From Clostridiaceae bacterium (lineage in GTDB: Bacteria; Bacillota; Clostridia; Lachnospirales; Lachnospiraceae), in the NCBI GenBank assembly GCA_902363735.1, contig CABJBA010000005.1:124001-188000 (forward strand): a stretch of DNA of 64,000 nt. Direction: 5' to 3'. Shown in pieces: positions 42,864 to 50,691 of the stretch. The first letter of the stretch is position 1. Each line of letters starts with the position of its first letter. The position numbers and the translations under genes are program-made. The notes beneath the pieces were generated by a model. That model ran no database searches, had not been told where the DNA came from, and saw only the letters and a program-made list of their open reading frames with translations.

Positions 42864-43478
42864 CTATTTTTTCTTTTTTACAGGTTCAGCTTCCCTCAAA
42901 TCATCGATGATCTGTTCAACCACCTGTTTTTTCAAATAAACATCAAAGGAAAGCTCGCAGATCCAGGCAAAAAGACGAAGGTATTCCAAATCTTCTCCCT
43001 CCAGTCCCTTATCTGCAAAGGCCTGGCTTGTATCCTGATATTTCCGGACTATGTCTTTCTGGATGCGGTCCATTCCATCCCTTGTCCAGGAAAAAATTTC
43101 TCTGTAGATTTCTTCTAAAGGCAGTTCCTCCGGGGAATTGAAGTGCTTTTCCGTAATGGGCCGGAAAAGTTGTTCAATGTCGTGGAAGGAAATCATATTT
43201 TTAAAATAGTATATAAATACGAGAAGAAGAATGTGTTCCTTGGAATATTTCTTTTTGCTGGGAGCCGGAAGCAGATTATTCTTTGCATAATTGTTAATCA
43301 TGGTTTTAGTCAGAATCTTATCTTCAGGATGGCGCTTAGTACCCTTTAAGTGATCATCCATAAAGGTGGTAACCTGATCCATATATAAATCAATATCAGG
43401 GATGGCATCCGGACTGATATAGTCTATGTTTTCCAGATGCTTTAATATATCCCGGAGTCTTTCGTTATTGGTCTTCAT
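42864..43478 (-). CDS. DUF1836 domain protein
   Basis: 204 aa from ATG 43478, which has GGAGG 5 bp upstream; starts at 43490 and 43523 are alternatives. The segment from about 60 to 160 (TKTMINNYAKNNLLPAPSKKKYSKEH) is the DUF1836 signature and looks like a MerR-type DNA-binding helix region: a YAK turn followed by a wing-like KKKYSKEHI. Very basic C-terminus (KKKK). Function unknown; a role as a transcription factor is an inference from the HTH-like segment. Confidence 0.8.
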   Translation of the reverse strand: MKTNNERLRDILKHLENIDYISPDAIPDIDLYMDQVTTFMDDHLKGTKRHPEDKILTKTMINNYAKNNLLPAPSKKKYSKEHILLLVFIYYFKNMISFHDIEQLFRPITEKHFNSPEELPLEEIYREIFSWTRDGMDRIQKDIVRKYQDTSQAFADKGLEGEDLEYLRLFAWICELSFDVYLKKQVVEQIIDDLREAEPVKKKK

Positions 43479-43619
43479 ATGTTCCTCCATTCTGCACGGC
43501 CCATGCTGTACATAAGGGATCATATCCCTTCATCATATTATATAGTATTCAATACCAGATGACAAGTGGTAAAAGCTCTTGAAGTGCTGAATTTTTTTGA
43601 GGAGACCTGAAAAAGTTTC

Positions 43620-43647
43620 TTGACATTTGAACGATGTGTGCTAAGCT
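43620..43647 (+). promoter_or_regulatory. Probable promoter of the RidA gene
   Basis: TTGACA 43620-43625, 16-bp spacer, TAAGCT 43642-43647 with an upstream TG. Confidence 0.45.
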
Positions 43648-43713
43648 ATTAATATAGAATTTATAAAGAATGATATCCAAAAGACGGCGGACAAGTTGAA
43701 AGGAGATAATATT

Positions 43714-44097
43714 ATGAAAAAAGTATTAGCTACAGAAAAAGCACCGGCAGCAATTGGCCCATATTCCCAGGCAATTCGCGGAGGAGATTATGTATTCGTA
43801 TCAGGACAGCTTCCAATTGATCCTGCAACAGGAGCATTTGCAGGCGAAGATGCAGCTTCTCAGACAAAGCAGTCCTTAACAAACATCAAGTCTATTCTGG
43901 AAAGCGAAGGCTTATCCATGGCAAATGTAGTTAAGACTACTGTTTTATTAAAGAATATCAGTGATTTTGCAGCGATGAACGAGATTTATGCAACCTTTTT
44001 TGAAGGTGACTGCCCTGCAAGAGCAGCATTTGAAGTGGCAGCACTTCCAAAAGACGCTCTGGTAGAAATTGAAGCCATTGCATATTGCGGCAAATAA
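43714..44097 (+). CDS. ridA: RidA-family 2-iminobutanoate/2-iminopropanoate deaminase
   Basis: 127 aa from ATG 43714 with AAGGAGAT 7 bp upstream. The RidA pattern is clear: [12 protein letters not shown] near 9-20, [10 protein letters not shown] near 29-38, catalytic Arg in [22 protein letters not shown] near 103-124. It hydrolyses reactive imine intermediates released by PLP enzymes. Single gene with its own promoter and terminator. Confidence 0.92.
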   Translation: MKKVLATEKAPAAIGPYSQAIRGGDYVFVSGQLPIDPATGAFAGEDAASQTKQSLTNIKSILESEGLSMANVVKTTVLLKNISDFAAMNEIYATFFEGDCPARAAFEVAALPKDALVEIEAIAYCGK

Positions 44098-44137
44098 TCG
44101 GTTCCATATAAAGAGGCCCTCTTTGTGGGGCGATTAC

Positions 44138-44177
44138 AAGGGAGAACGGTGCGTATAGGTGCCGGTCTCCCTTTTTT
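44138..44177 (+). terminator. Terminator of ridA
   Basis: AAGGGAGA-CGGT arm pairs with CCGGTCTCCCTT, followed by TTTTTTC. Confidence 0.75.
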
Positions 44178-44181
44178 CAAT

Positions 44182-44226
44182 AAGGCGAATTTGCCTAAAG
44201 GGCAAAGAAGGACCCCCTGAGGTGCT
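44182..44226 (+). repeat. Two-hairpin repeat element, copy 1
   Basis: A stem TTTGCC/GGGCAAA, then GAAGGA, then a second smaller stem ACCCCCTGAGGTG. A close copy lies at 47624-47671 between spoIIAA and spoIIAB. It stands between the ridA terminator and the folC promoter. It does not match a riboswitch class I can recognise. Confidence 0.55.
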
Positions 44227-44289
44227 TAAAAATGAGCTTTATGTCAGAATAGCTTGTAGAAATAAAGGACTTTTTGCGAAAGAAATGGG

Positions 44290-44317
44290 TTGCATATTGA
44301 CGGACATATATTATAAT
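44290..44317 (+). promoter_or_regulatory. Probable promoter of folC
   Basis: TTGCAT 44290-44295, 16-bp spacer, TATAAT 44312-44317. It places transcription start near 44324, favouring the folC start at 44388. Confidence 0.5.
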
Positions 44318-44387
44318 AAAAGGAAGTTCGGTTTGCTTTATGGCTTTCCGGACAGTTAATTTAACCATGGAAGCTGGTACGTTTGCG

Positions 44388-45713
44388 ATGAATGTTTACG
44401 AAAGTGCAGAAGAATATCTGGGACGGATTCCCATGTGGACCAGAAAGAAGAACTCTCTGGAGGATATTCGACGGTTTCTTACCGGACTGGGAGATCCGGA
44501 TGAGCATATGAACATCATTCATGTGGCAGGAACCAACGGAAAGGGATCAGTATGTGCATTTCTCCAGTCTGTTTTTATAAAAGCCGGATTCAGGACAGGG
44601 ACTTTTACTTCCCCTCACTTAATTGACATCAGGGAGCGCTTTTGCCTTAATGGAAATATAGTGGCTGAGAAGACTTTTGAAGAAAGCTATCAGACGGTCA
44701 GGGCACTTTCTGAGAAGATGATGGAGAAGGGATACTGCCACCCATCCTACTTTGAGTTTCTGTTTTATATGGCAATGGATATGTTTCATAAGGAAAAAAT
44801 GGATATTGTGATCCTGGAAACCGGGCTGGGCGGAAGGCTTGACACCACCAATGTCATAAATCATCCGCTTATGTCGGTGATTACTTCTATCAGCCTGGAT
44901 CATGTGGAATATTTAGGTGATACCATAGAAAAGATAGCAGCAGAAAAAGCTGGGATCATAAAAAAGGGGATTCCCGTCATTTTCGACGGAAATGACCCTA
45001 AAGCTTCCGGTGTTATCCGAAAAAGGGCGATAGAGCTGGGCTCTCCTTTTTATGAAGTGGACAAGCAGGGCTACGAGATAACCGGATATGAGGACGTAGG
45101 CTGGAGAGTCAGATTTCAGGGAATCAGAGGCGGTCACATGGAAGCTTATATTCCCTCTGCTGCTGAATATCAGGTGATGAATGCTTTTCTTTCCTATCGG
45201 GCTCTGGAGGCAGTACAAAATCAGGGCGGATTAGAAGGCGAAATCAGCAGTGAACGAATACAGGAAGGGATTGCAGATATGAGCTGGCCGGGCAGGATGG
45301 AGGAAGTTCTTCCTGGAGTATTTCTCGACGGAGCCCATAATCCCGGAGGAACAGAGGCTTTTGCCAAGGCTGCTGCCAGGCTTTGCGCCGCAAGGAATAA
45401 GAGAGCCAATATCCTGTTTTCCTCTGTTTCTGACAAGGACCACAGACAGATGATAAGAGAACTTTCAGAAGCTCTCCCTCTGGATCAGGGAGCGGTGGCT
45501 CATATTGATTCAGAAAGGGGCCTGGAAACAGAAGTTCTGCTTCAGGAATTTCAAAGTTTCTGCGGATGTGATGTGAAAGGGTTTCAGACAGTGGAGGAAG
45601 CTGTTTTATATATGCTTCAAAAAAAGGATGAAGGGCATCTGCTGTTTTGTGTTGGTTCCCTTTACCTGATGGGTGAGATAAAAATGGTTTTAAGGAGGAA
45701 CGGATATGATTGA
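44388..45713 (+). CDS. folC: Folylpolyglutamate/dihydrofolate synthase (FolC)
   Basis: 441 aa from ATG 44388, which matches the family N-terminus (YESAEEYLGRIP); ATGs at 44340 and 44367 are in frame and cannot be excluded. P-loop HVAGTNGKGSVCAF near 44-57, then TSPHLIDIRERF, the carbamylated-Lys region and LDGAHNPGG near 312-320 are the FolC/Mur-ligase landmarks. It adds glutamate to dihydropteroate or folates with ATP. It overlaps the next small gene by 8 bp. Confidence 0.9.
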   Translation: MNVYESAEEYLGRIPMWTRKKNSLEDIRRFLTGLGDPDEHMNIIHVAGTNGKGSVCAFLQSVFIKAGFRTGTFTSPHLIDIRERFCLNGNIVAEKTFEESYQTVRALSEKMMEKGYCHPSYFEFLFYMAMDMFHKEKMDIVILETGLGGRLDTTNVINHPLMSVITSISLDHVEYLGDTIEKIAAEKAGIIKKGIPVIFDGNDPKASGVIRKRAIELGSPFYEVDKQGYEITGYEDVGWRVRFQGIRGGHMEAYIPSAAEYQVMNAFLSYRALEAVQNQGGLEGEISSERIQEGIADMSWPGRMEEVLPGVFLDGAHNPGGTEAFAKAAARLCAARNKRANILFSSVSDKDHRQMIRELSEALPLDQGAVAHIDSERGLETEVLLQEFQSFCGCDVKGFQTVEEAVLYMLQKKDEGHLLFCVGSLYLMGEIKMVLRRNGYD

Positions 45714-45846
45714 TTTTGAAGCTGAGATTAATGATTACAGGCCAAGCCTGGAGGTTGATGCCATAGAAGATGCCATAGTGAGAAGTGATCTGACGGATAT
45801 GAATGATTTGATGATGAATCTGATAAAAGAAGTCAGCAAGGAATAG
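45706..45846 (+). CDS. Small conserved-looking ORF downstream of folC (46 aa)
   Basis: A 46-codon frame with a very strong TAAGGAGG site 7 bp before the ATG. It overlaps the folC stop by 8 bp and ends 11 bp before the next gene, so it is translated within the folC-TPR operon if real. The product is very acidic and helical, rich in Asp, Glu, Met and Leu (for example DLTDMNDLMMNLI), with no Cys or membrane segment. I do not recognise a family. It may bind a basic partner. Confidence 0.6.
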   Translation: MIDFEAEINDYRPSLEVDAIEDAIVRSDLTDMNDLMMNLIKEVSKE

Positions 45847-45857
45847 GCGGTTAAAGT

Positions 45858-47174
45858 ATGGATTATGAAAGAAAAACCAGAGTAATCGCAAACAGCTATT
45901 ATAACATGGGTTTGGAACGGGCTGTGCTTCGTGATTTATCTGGAGCAGCGGAGTGCTTGAAAAAGAGTCTTCATTTTAATAAATACATGACTGATGCAAG
46001 AAATCTTCTGGGACTTATTTATTATGAAATGGGAGAAGTAGGCGATGCCCTTGTCCAGTGGGTAATCAGTATGAACCTTCAGCCGGAAGGAAACCGTGCG
46101 GATTATTACCTGGGCGAAATACAGAGAAAAAAAGGAGCCATGGAGACTGCCCGCCGGGGAGTCCGAAGGTTTAACCAGGCTCTTGTCTATGCTCAGAACG
46201 GAAGTGAAGACCTGGCTATCCTTCAGCTTCATAAGGTGGCAGAAAGTCAGCCTAATTATGTGAAAGCCCAGCTTTTACTGGCTCTCCTCAGCCTTTCCAG
46301 AGGTGATTCCCAAAAGGCTGGAAAAGCTATTAACAAGGTGCTCCAGATCGATCGCAACAACCCCAAGGCTCTTTTGTACAAGTCTTTGGTCAAGACTGGG
46401 GGCGGCAGCGGGAAAACCGAAAAGGAACTGGAAAAAAGAAAGCTTAAAAATGTGGCCTCCCACAGGCAGATGGAGGATGACGATGTTATCCTACCGTCCA
46501 GTTACCGGGAGAACACCAAGGATCAGGCAGTAGGCTACATCCTTGCAGGACTCTTGCTGGGAGCTGCGGTCATCTTTTTCTTTGTTATGCCGGCCATAAC
46601 AAAGGGCATTAATGCAGGACACAACCGTGAGATGTTAAAATACAGTGAAGAACTGAGTCAGGCCAACCAAAAAGCAGACAGCCTGGCAAAGCAGTTGGAA
46701 TCCATAGAAGTGGAAAAAAAGACGGCACAAGATTCACTGGCCTCCCTGACTGATGATTCGGACAGCGTACTGGCCCAGTATCAGGCTGTAATAGGAATCC
46801 TTCAGGCTTATAAAAAAGATGATTTTCCTCTGGCGGTCCGTATATATGCGGGTTTAAAGCCGGAACTGATCACCTCCTCCGATACCCAGGCGGTAATCGG
46901 TGAAATAAGAAAAGATATAACGGATAATGGCATGTCTGTTTTAGAGGAGCTTGGGGATAAAGCATCAGAAGGAGGAGATCCTCAGACTGCTCTGGTTTAT
47001 TACCTGAAATGCATTGAATTAGATCAGAAGAGCTGGCAGGCCAAATTCAAAACAGCTGCCATTTACAAGGCGATGGGAGAAAAGGAGCAGGCCAACGGGC
47101 TGTTTTCCGACATTATAAACAACAGCAAAGACGAAGAACTATCTGCCAAAGCAAAAACAGAACGGGGCTTCTGA
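45858..47174 (+). CDS. TPR-repeat protein with one membrane helix
   Basis: 438 aa. Several tetratricopeptide repeats before about residue 185 (YNMGLERAVLRDLSGAAECLKKSLH; LLGLIYYEMGEVGDALVQW). A hydrophobic segment near 225-247 (AVGYILAGLLLGAAVIFFFVMP) is a single transmembrane helix, after which comes a coiled-coil-like segment near 255-300, and at least one further TPR (ALVYYLKCIELDQKSWQAKFKTAAIY) near 375-405. The N-terminal half would be cytoplasmic, by the positive-inside rule, and the C-terminal part extracytoplasmic. Likely a scaffold; function unknown. GGCGG precedes the start. It ends at a terminator. Confidence 0.8.
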   Translation: MDYERKTRVIANSYYNMGLERAVLRDLSGAAECLKKSLHFNKYMTDARNLLGLIYYEMGEVGDALVQWVISMNLQPEGNRADYYLGEIQRKKGAMETARRGVRRFNQALVYAQNGSEDLAILQLHKVAESQPNYVKAQLLLALLSLSRGDSQKAGKAINKVLQIDRNNPKALLYKSLVKTGGGSGKTEKELEKRKLKNVASHRQMEDDDVILPSSYRENTKDQAVGYILAGLLLGAAVIFFFVMPAITKGINAGHNREMLKYSEELSQANQKADSLAKQLESIEVEKKTAQDSLASLTDDSDSVLAQYQAVIGILQAYKKDDFPLAVRIYAGLKPELITSSDTQAVIGEIRKDITDNGMSVLEELGDKASEGGDPQTALVYYLKCIELDQKSWQAKFKTAAIYKAMGEKEQANGLFSDIINNSKDEELSAKAKTERGF

Positions 47175-47181
47175 TTTTTGT

Positions 47182-47230
47182 AAAAAATACACTACAGAAG
47201 AGAAATCTTTTTTGTGGTGTATTTTTTTAT
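47182..47230 (+). terminator. Terminator of the folC operon
   Basis: AATACACTACA pairs with TGTGGTGTATT through G-T pairs, followed by TTTTTTT. Confidence 0.75.
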
Positions 47231-47283
47231 AATCAAGCCCGGTTCGCTTACTGATTTTGCAAAGGAATGGAGGAGGAGTATAT

Positions 47284-47625
47284 ATGAATCAGCCACATTT
47301 TACATATGAGGCAGAAGGACATGCCTTGATCGTCCACTTGCCGGAGGAATTGGATCATCATAATTGTGCAGGATTGAAATATGAAACGGATTTAATTCTT
47401 TCTGAGAATTATATCAGGCGCATTATATTTGATTTTTCAACAACCAGATTTATGGATTCTTCGGGAATTGGCATTTTGCTGAACCGATATAAACAGATGG
47501 CACTGAGCGGGGGAACCGTAGCCATCTACGGCGCAGGCGCCCAGGTGCTCCGCATCCTGAAAATGGGAGGCATTTTAAAATTAATGAAACTATATGACTC
47601 AAAGGAAGCAGCAGTCACAGGTTAA
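47284..47625 (+). CDS. spoIIAA: Anti-sigma-F factor antagonist SpoIIAA
   Basis: 113 aa from ATG 47284 after GGAGGAGGAG; a frame start at 47257 adds nine residues without benefit. STAS domain: the phosphorylation site is in FMDSSGIGILL, Ser59/Ser60. Unphosphorylated SpoIIAA binds SpoIIAB and frees sigma-F in the forespore. The operon order spoIIAA-spoIIAB-sigF is complete. Between it and spoIIAB lies the second copy of a two-hairpin element. Confidence 0.93.
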   Translation: MNQPHFTYEAEGHALIVHLPEELDHHNCAGLKYETDLILSENYIRRIIFDFSTTRFMDSSGIGILLNRYKQMALSGGTVAIYGAGAQVLRILKMGGILKLMKLYDSKEAAVTG

Positions 47626-47671
47626 GGTGAATTTGCCCAGAGGGCAAAAAGAAGACCCCCTGGGGGGTGAG
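47624..47671 (+). repeat. Two-hairpin repeat element, copy 2 (between spoIIAA and spoIIAB)
   Basis: Perfect stem TTTGCCC-AGA-GGGCAAA, then AAGAAG, then ACCCCC-TG-GGGGGT. The element starts at the spoIIAA stop and its second stem abuts the spoIIAB ribosome site (GAGGAGG at 47669-47675), so it could influence spoIIAB translation. Compensating differences from copy 1 (CCT/AGG versus CCC/GGG) support RNA pairing. Confidence 0.6.
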
Positions 47672-47680
47672 GAGGAACGT

Positions 47681-48115
47681 ATGTCTGAACAGAACAAACC
47701 AGAAATTCTGAAAATGGAATTAGAAGCTCTGTCAAAGAATGAGGAATTTGCCAGAGTGGCAGTGGCCGTCTTTATGGCAAGGCTGAACCCTACCTTAGAG
47801 GAGGTGGATGACGTAAAAACAGCTGTGTCTGAGGCCGTTACCAATACGGTCATTCATGGATATCAAGGAAAAGGAGGAATCATTTACCTGGAGGTCGGTG
47901 TTGAAGGCCAGGAACTGACCGTATCCGTAAAGGATGATGGAATCGGTATTCCAGACATCAAAAAAGCTATGGAGCCTATGTATACCACCGATCCCGACGG
48001 GGAGCGGTCCGGTATGGGATTTTCCTTTATGGAGGCTTTTATGGATGAGGTGGAAGTGAATTCGGCGCCGGGTAAGGGAACAGCCGTGACCATGAAAAAG
48101 AAGATTGACGGGTGA
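47681..48115 (+). CDS. spoIIAB: Anti-sigma-F factor SpoIIAB (serine kinase)
   Basis: 144 aa from ATG 47681; upstream codons in the frame run through the hairpin element. GHKL ATPase/kinase: N-box KTAVSEAVTNTVIHGYQG near 52-69 and the DDGIGIPDIKKAM G1 box near 90-102, followed by GMGFSFMEAFMD. It holds sigma-F inactive and phosphorylates SpoIIAA. Confidence 0.93.
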   Translation: MSEQNKPEILKMELEALSKNEEFARVAVAVFMARLNPTLEEVDDVKTAVSEAVTNTVIHGYQGKGGIIYLEVGVEGQELTVSVKDDGIGIPDIKKAMEPMYTTDPDGERSGMGFSFMEAFMDEVEVNSAPGKGTAVTMKKKIDG

Positions 48116-48120
48116 GCCTT

Positions 48121-48834
48121 ATGGATGAGACCATGAGACTGATAGAAATGGCTCACGAAGGAGATAAAGCGGCAAGGGACAAGCTGGTGACTGATAATTT
48201 CGGTCTTGTCTGGAGCATTGTCCGCAGGTTTACAGGGAGAGGCTATGACCCGGAGGATTTGTTCCAGATCGGAACCATTGGCCTTATGAAGGCAATCGAC
48301 AAATTCGATCTGTCCTATGAAGTGAAATTTTCCACCTATGCGGTTCCCATGATAACAGGAGAAATCAAACGGTTTTTAAGAGATGACGGTATGATCAAGG
48401 TCAGCCGCTCTATTAAGGAAATGGGCTTAAGGGTAAAAAATGTCCGGGAAGAACTGATATACCGCTTAGGAAGGGAGCCTACGGTGGAAGAGATTGCCGG
48501 AGAGATCGGGGCCAGCAAGGAAGAAGTGGCCGCCTCGATTGAAGCAGGAGCAGAGGTGGAATCCTTATACCGTTCTGTTAACAACAACGATGAAAACAGT
48601 CTTTTGCTCATTGATAAAATTGAAGAGGAAAATTCTGCCCAGGAAGATCTTTTAAATCAGATGGTGCTGCGGGAGTTGTTAACCGGCCTTGAGGACAAGG
48701 ACAGGGAAATTATTATAAGGCGTTATTATTACAATGAAACCCAGAGCCAGATTGCCACAAAACTGGGAATTTCTCAAGTCCAGGTATCCAGACTGGAAAA
48801 AAAGATTTTAAAGCAAATGCGCGAAAAGTTATAG
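48121..48834 (+). CDS. sigF: RNA polymerase sigma factor SigF (SpoIIAC)
   Basis: 237 aa from ATG 48121 with GGTGAG 5 bp upstream; a GTG at 48112 that overlaps the spoIIAB stop is an alternative. Region 2 (DNFGLVWSIVRRFTGRGYDPEDLFQIGTIGLMKAIDKFD, about 23-62), region 3 and region 4 (QSQIATKLGISQVQVSRLEKKI) are complete. It controls early forespore genes, including the spoVA type genes that follow only indirectly via sigma-G. Confidence 0.93.
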   Translation: MDETMRLIEMAHEGDKAARDKLVTDNFGLVWSIVRRFTGRGYDPEDLFQIGTIGLMKAIDKFDLSYEVKFSTYAVPMITGEIKRFLRDDGMIKVSRSIKEMGLRVKNVREELIYRLGREPTVEEIAGEIGASKEEVAASIEAGAEVESLYRSVNNNDENSLLLIDKIEEENSAQEDLLNQMVLRELLTGLEDKDREIIIRRYYYNETQSQIATKLGISQVQVSRLEKKILKQMREKL

Positions 48835-48881
48835 AAAAAGAATAAAAAAAACCATATGGCTTATACTACTTATGAAAACCA

Positions 48882-48910
48882 GAATAAGCCCCTTTCAGGG
48901 ATACATGTAT
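48882..48910 (+). promoter_or_regulatory. Possible sigma-F/G promoter of the spoVA operon
   Basis: GAATA at 48882-48886, 17-bp spacer, CATGTAT at 48904-48910. It approximates the forespore consensus but with mismatches in the -10 box. Confidence 0.3.
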
Positions 48911-48954
48911 GTCCAAAAAGTGTGGGCAGAAGCAATGAAAGGATGTGAGCACCT

Positions 48955-49116
48955 ATGGAATCCATGAAACATAAGCTTGTGATGACGCTTCTTGTTTTAG
49001 GACTGATTGCGGCGGCGGCCGCAATTTGGTATCTGATTGCCGTCATGCCTGAAGACGCAGGAAAAGAGGGAACCCTTGTAAGAAGTATGCCCGGAATTGA
49101 GAGGATGGTTTCATGA
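48955..49116 (+). CDS. Small membrane protein between sigF and spoVAA (53 aa)
   Basis: ATG at 48955 with GGATGTGAG about 5 bp upstream; the TGA stop overlaps the spoVAA ATG (ATGA), evidence of coupled translation. Lys-rich start, one hydrophobic helix of about 20 residues (LVMTLLVLGLIAAAAAIWYLIAV, residues about 8-30), and a short hydrophilic C-terminal tail. I do not recognise a family. Its tight coupling to spoVAA suggests a part in the forespore membrane or DPA channel assembly. Confidence 0.6.
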   Translation: MESMKHKLVMTLLVLGLIAAAAAIWYLIAVMPEDAGKEGTLVRSMPGIERMVS

Positions 49117-49739
49117 CCAAGACCGTTTATTTAAATATCAGCCAGATTACAGAAGTCCATCACAAGGAGATACAGCTAAAAGATGTGGCAGATGTTTACT
49201 GTGACGACTCTGCGGTTATGAATAAGTGCAATGCCCTGCGCATTAAAACCATTCACTCAGACCAGAACAAACGGTATATACAAAGTGCCTTGGATGTGAT
49301 AAAGAAACTGACAGAAATGGATGCTGCACTCCAGATCAATAATGTGGGAGAAGTGGATTATATCATCGATTACCACAAGGCCAAAAAGCCAAATTGGGTC
49401 TGGCAGTGGATCAAGACTATTTTTGTATGTATCATTTGTTTCTGCGGGGCGGCTTTTGCCATCATGACCTTTAATAATGACGTAAACGCCACTGATGTTT
49501 TCAAGGAAATTTACAGGATCATCATGAAACAGGAGTCCAGTGGATTTACTATTTTAGAGGTCAGCTATTCCATTGGACTGGCCCTTGGTATTATTGTGTT
49601 TTTTAATCATTTCGCAAAGCTTAAGATCAATACCGATCCAACGCCATTGGAAGTGGAAATGCGGCTTTATGAGGACAATGTCAGCAAGACCCTGATTCAG
49701 AATGAAGGAAGAAAGGAGTCGGATATTGATGTTTCCTAA
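49113..49739 (+). CDS. spoVAA: Stage V sporulation protein AA
   Basis: 208 aa. The N-terminal half is soluble, and two membrane helices follow near 105-122 and 150-168, the SpoVAA architecture. SpoVA proteins move Ca-dipicolinate into the developing spore and release it at germination. The gene overlaps both the small ORF before it and spoVAB after it. Confidence 0.88.
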   Translation: MTKTVYLNISQITEVHHKEIQLKDVADVYCDDSAVMNKCNALRIKTIHSDQNKRYIQSALDVIKKLTEMDAALQINNVGEVDYIIDYHKAKKPNWVWQWIKTIFVCIICFCGAAFAIMTFNNDVNATDVFKEIYRIIMKQESSGFTILEVSYSIGLALGIIVFFNHFAKLKINTDPTPLEVEMRLYEDNVSKTLIQNEGRKESDIDVS

Positions 49740-50154
49740 ACAAGTGCTTTTAGTGTTAATCGGGCTAAGCGCTGGCGGCATTATAGCAGCCGGCGTTTTT
49801 GCTTTTTTAGCCATGATAGGTGTATTTCCCAGGCTCATAGGAAAGACAAAGACAAACAGACACATCCTGTTGTATGAGACTATGATTATTCTGGGAGGAA
49901 TTCTGGGAAATATATGGGATATTTATGAAATCCCTCTGGGATTTGGGGGGAATCTGTTTCTGGGGGTTTACGGAACATCTGTGGGAATCTTTGTAGGATG
50001 TCTTGTCATGTCTCTTGCAGAAACCTTAAAAGCCCTGCCGGTCATCAGCCGCAGGCTTAATCTGGGAGTGGGGCTCCAGTATATCATACTTTCCCTGGGA
50101 TTTGGAAAACTGATCGGGTCTCTTATATTCTTTGCAGAAAAATTTGGACAGTAA
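49729..50154 (+). CDS. spoVAB: Stage V sporulation protein AB
   Basis: 141 aa from ATG 49729 (GAAAGGAG upstream, inside the end of spoVAA). About four membrane helices with GGIIAAGVFAFLAMIGVFPRL near 15-35. SpoVAA and SpoVAB are accessory to the SpoVAC-D-E core. Confidence 0.85.
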   Translation: MFPKQVLLVLIGLSAGGIIAAGVFAFLAMIGVFPRLIGKTKTNRHILLYETMIILGGILGNIWDIYEIPLGFGGNLFLGVYGTSVGIFVGCLVMSLAETLKALPVISRRLNLGVGLQYIILSLGFGKLIGSLIFFAEKFGQ

Positions 50155-50187
50155 AGCAGACCGGAATTTACAGAATGGAGGAACATA

Positions 50188-50640
50188 ATGGAAATAGACA
50201 AAAAAGCGTATGAAGCCTATGTTAAGCAGGTGACTCCGGTTCACAAGCGGTGGCCTGGAATCATCAAGGCATTTTTTGTAGGTGGAATTATCTGCACCAT
50301 AGGTCAGATTGTCACAACTCTGCTTATGAACACGGGACTGGAAAAAGAAACAGCTTCAGCCTGGACCACGTTGGTTCTGATTGCAGCCAGCGTAATTTTG
50401 ACAGGTTTGAATCTTTATCCTAAAATTGTTAAATTCGGTGGAGCAGGGGCTTTAGTTCCCATTACCGGATTTGCCAATTCCGTGGTGGCTCCGGCAGTGG
50501 AATTTAAGGCAGAGGGCCAGGTGTTCGGAATTGGCTGTAAAATTTTCACCATAGCAGGGCCTGTAATCCTGTATGGTATATTAAGCTCCTGGTTACTTGG
50601 AATCATTGCTTATGTGTTAAAAGCGTTTGGGATACTGTAG
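50188..50640 (+). CDS. spoVAC: Stage V sporulation protein AC
   Basis: 150 aa. Four or so membrane helices, with the SpoVAC pattern KRWPGIIKAFFVGGIICTIGQ near 20-40 and GVGALVPITGFANSVVAPAVEFKAEGQVFGIG near 85-115. SpoVAC forms a mechanosensitive channel in the spore inner membrane. GGAGG precedes the ATG. Confidence 0.92.
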   Translation: MEIDKKAYEAYVKQVTPVHKRWPGIIKAFFVGGIICTIGQIVTTLLMNTGLEKETASAWTTLVLIAASVILTGLNLYPKIVKFGGAGALVPITGFANSVVAPAVEFKAEGQVFGIGCKIFTIAGPVILYGILSSWLLGIIAYVLKAFGIL

Positions 50641-50691
50641 AAAGAACTCAGTTGTCCGGCTAGCCGGGCCTCATGAAATGGAGAGAGAAAA

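Noticed and set aside
44182..44226. Guanidine-II (mini-ykkC) riboswitch
   Set aside because: Two adjacent small hairpins gave the idea, but the loops do not have the ACGR tetraloop sequence.
45244..45891. 215-codon minus-strand frame opposite folC
   Set aside because: Antisense to folC and the small ORF, with a translation that looks like random His/Pro/Leu-rich sequence.
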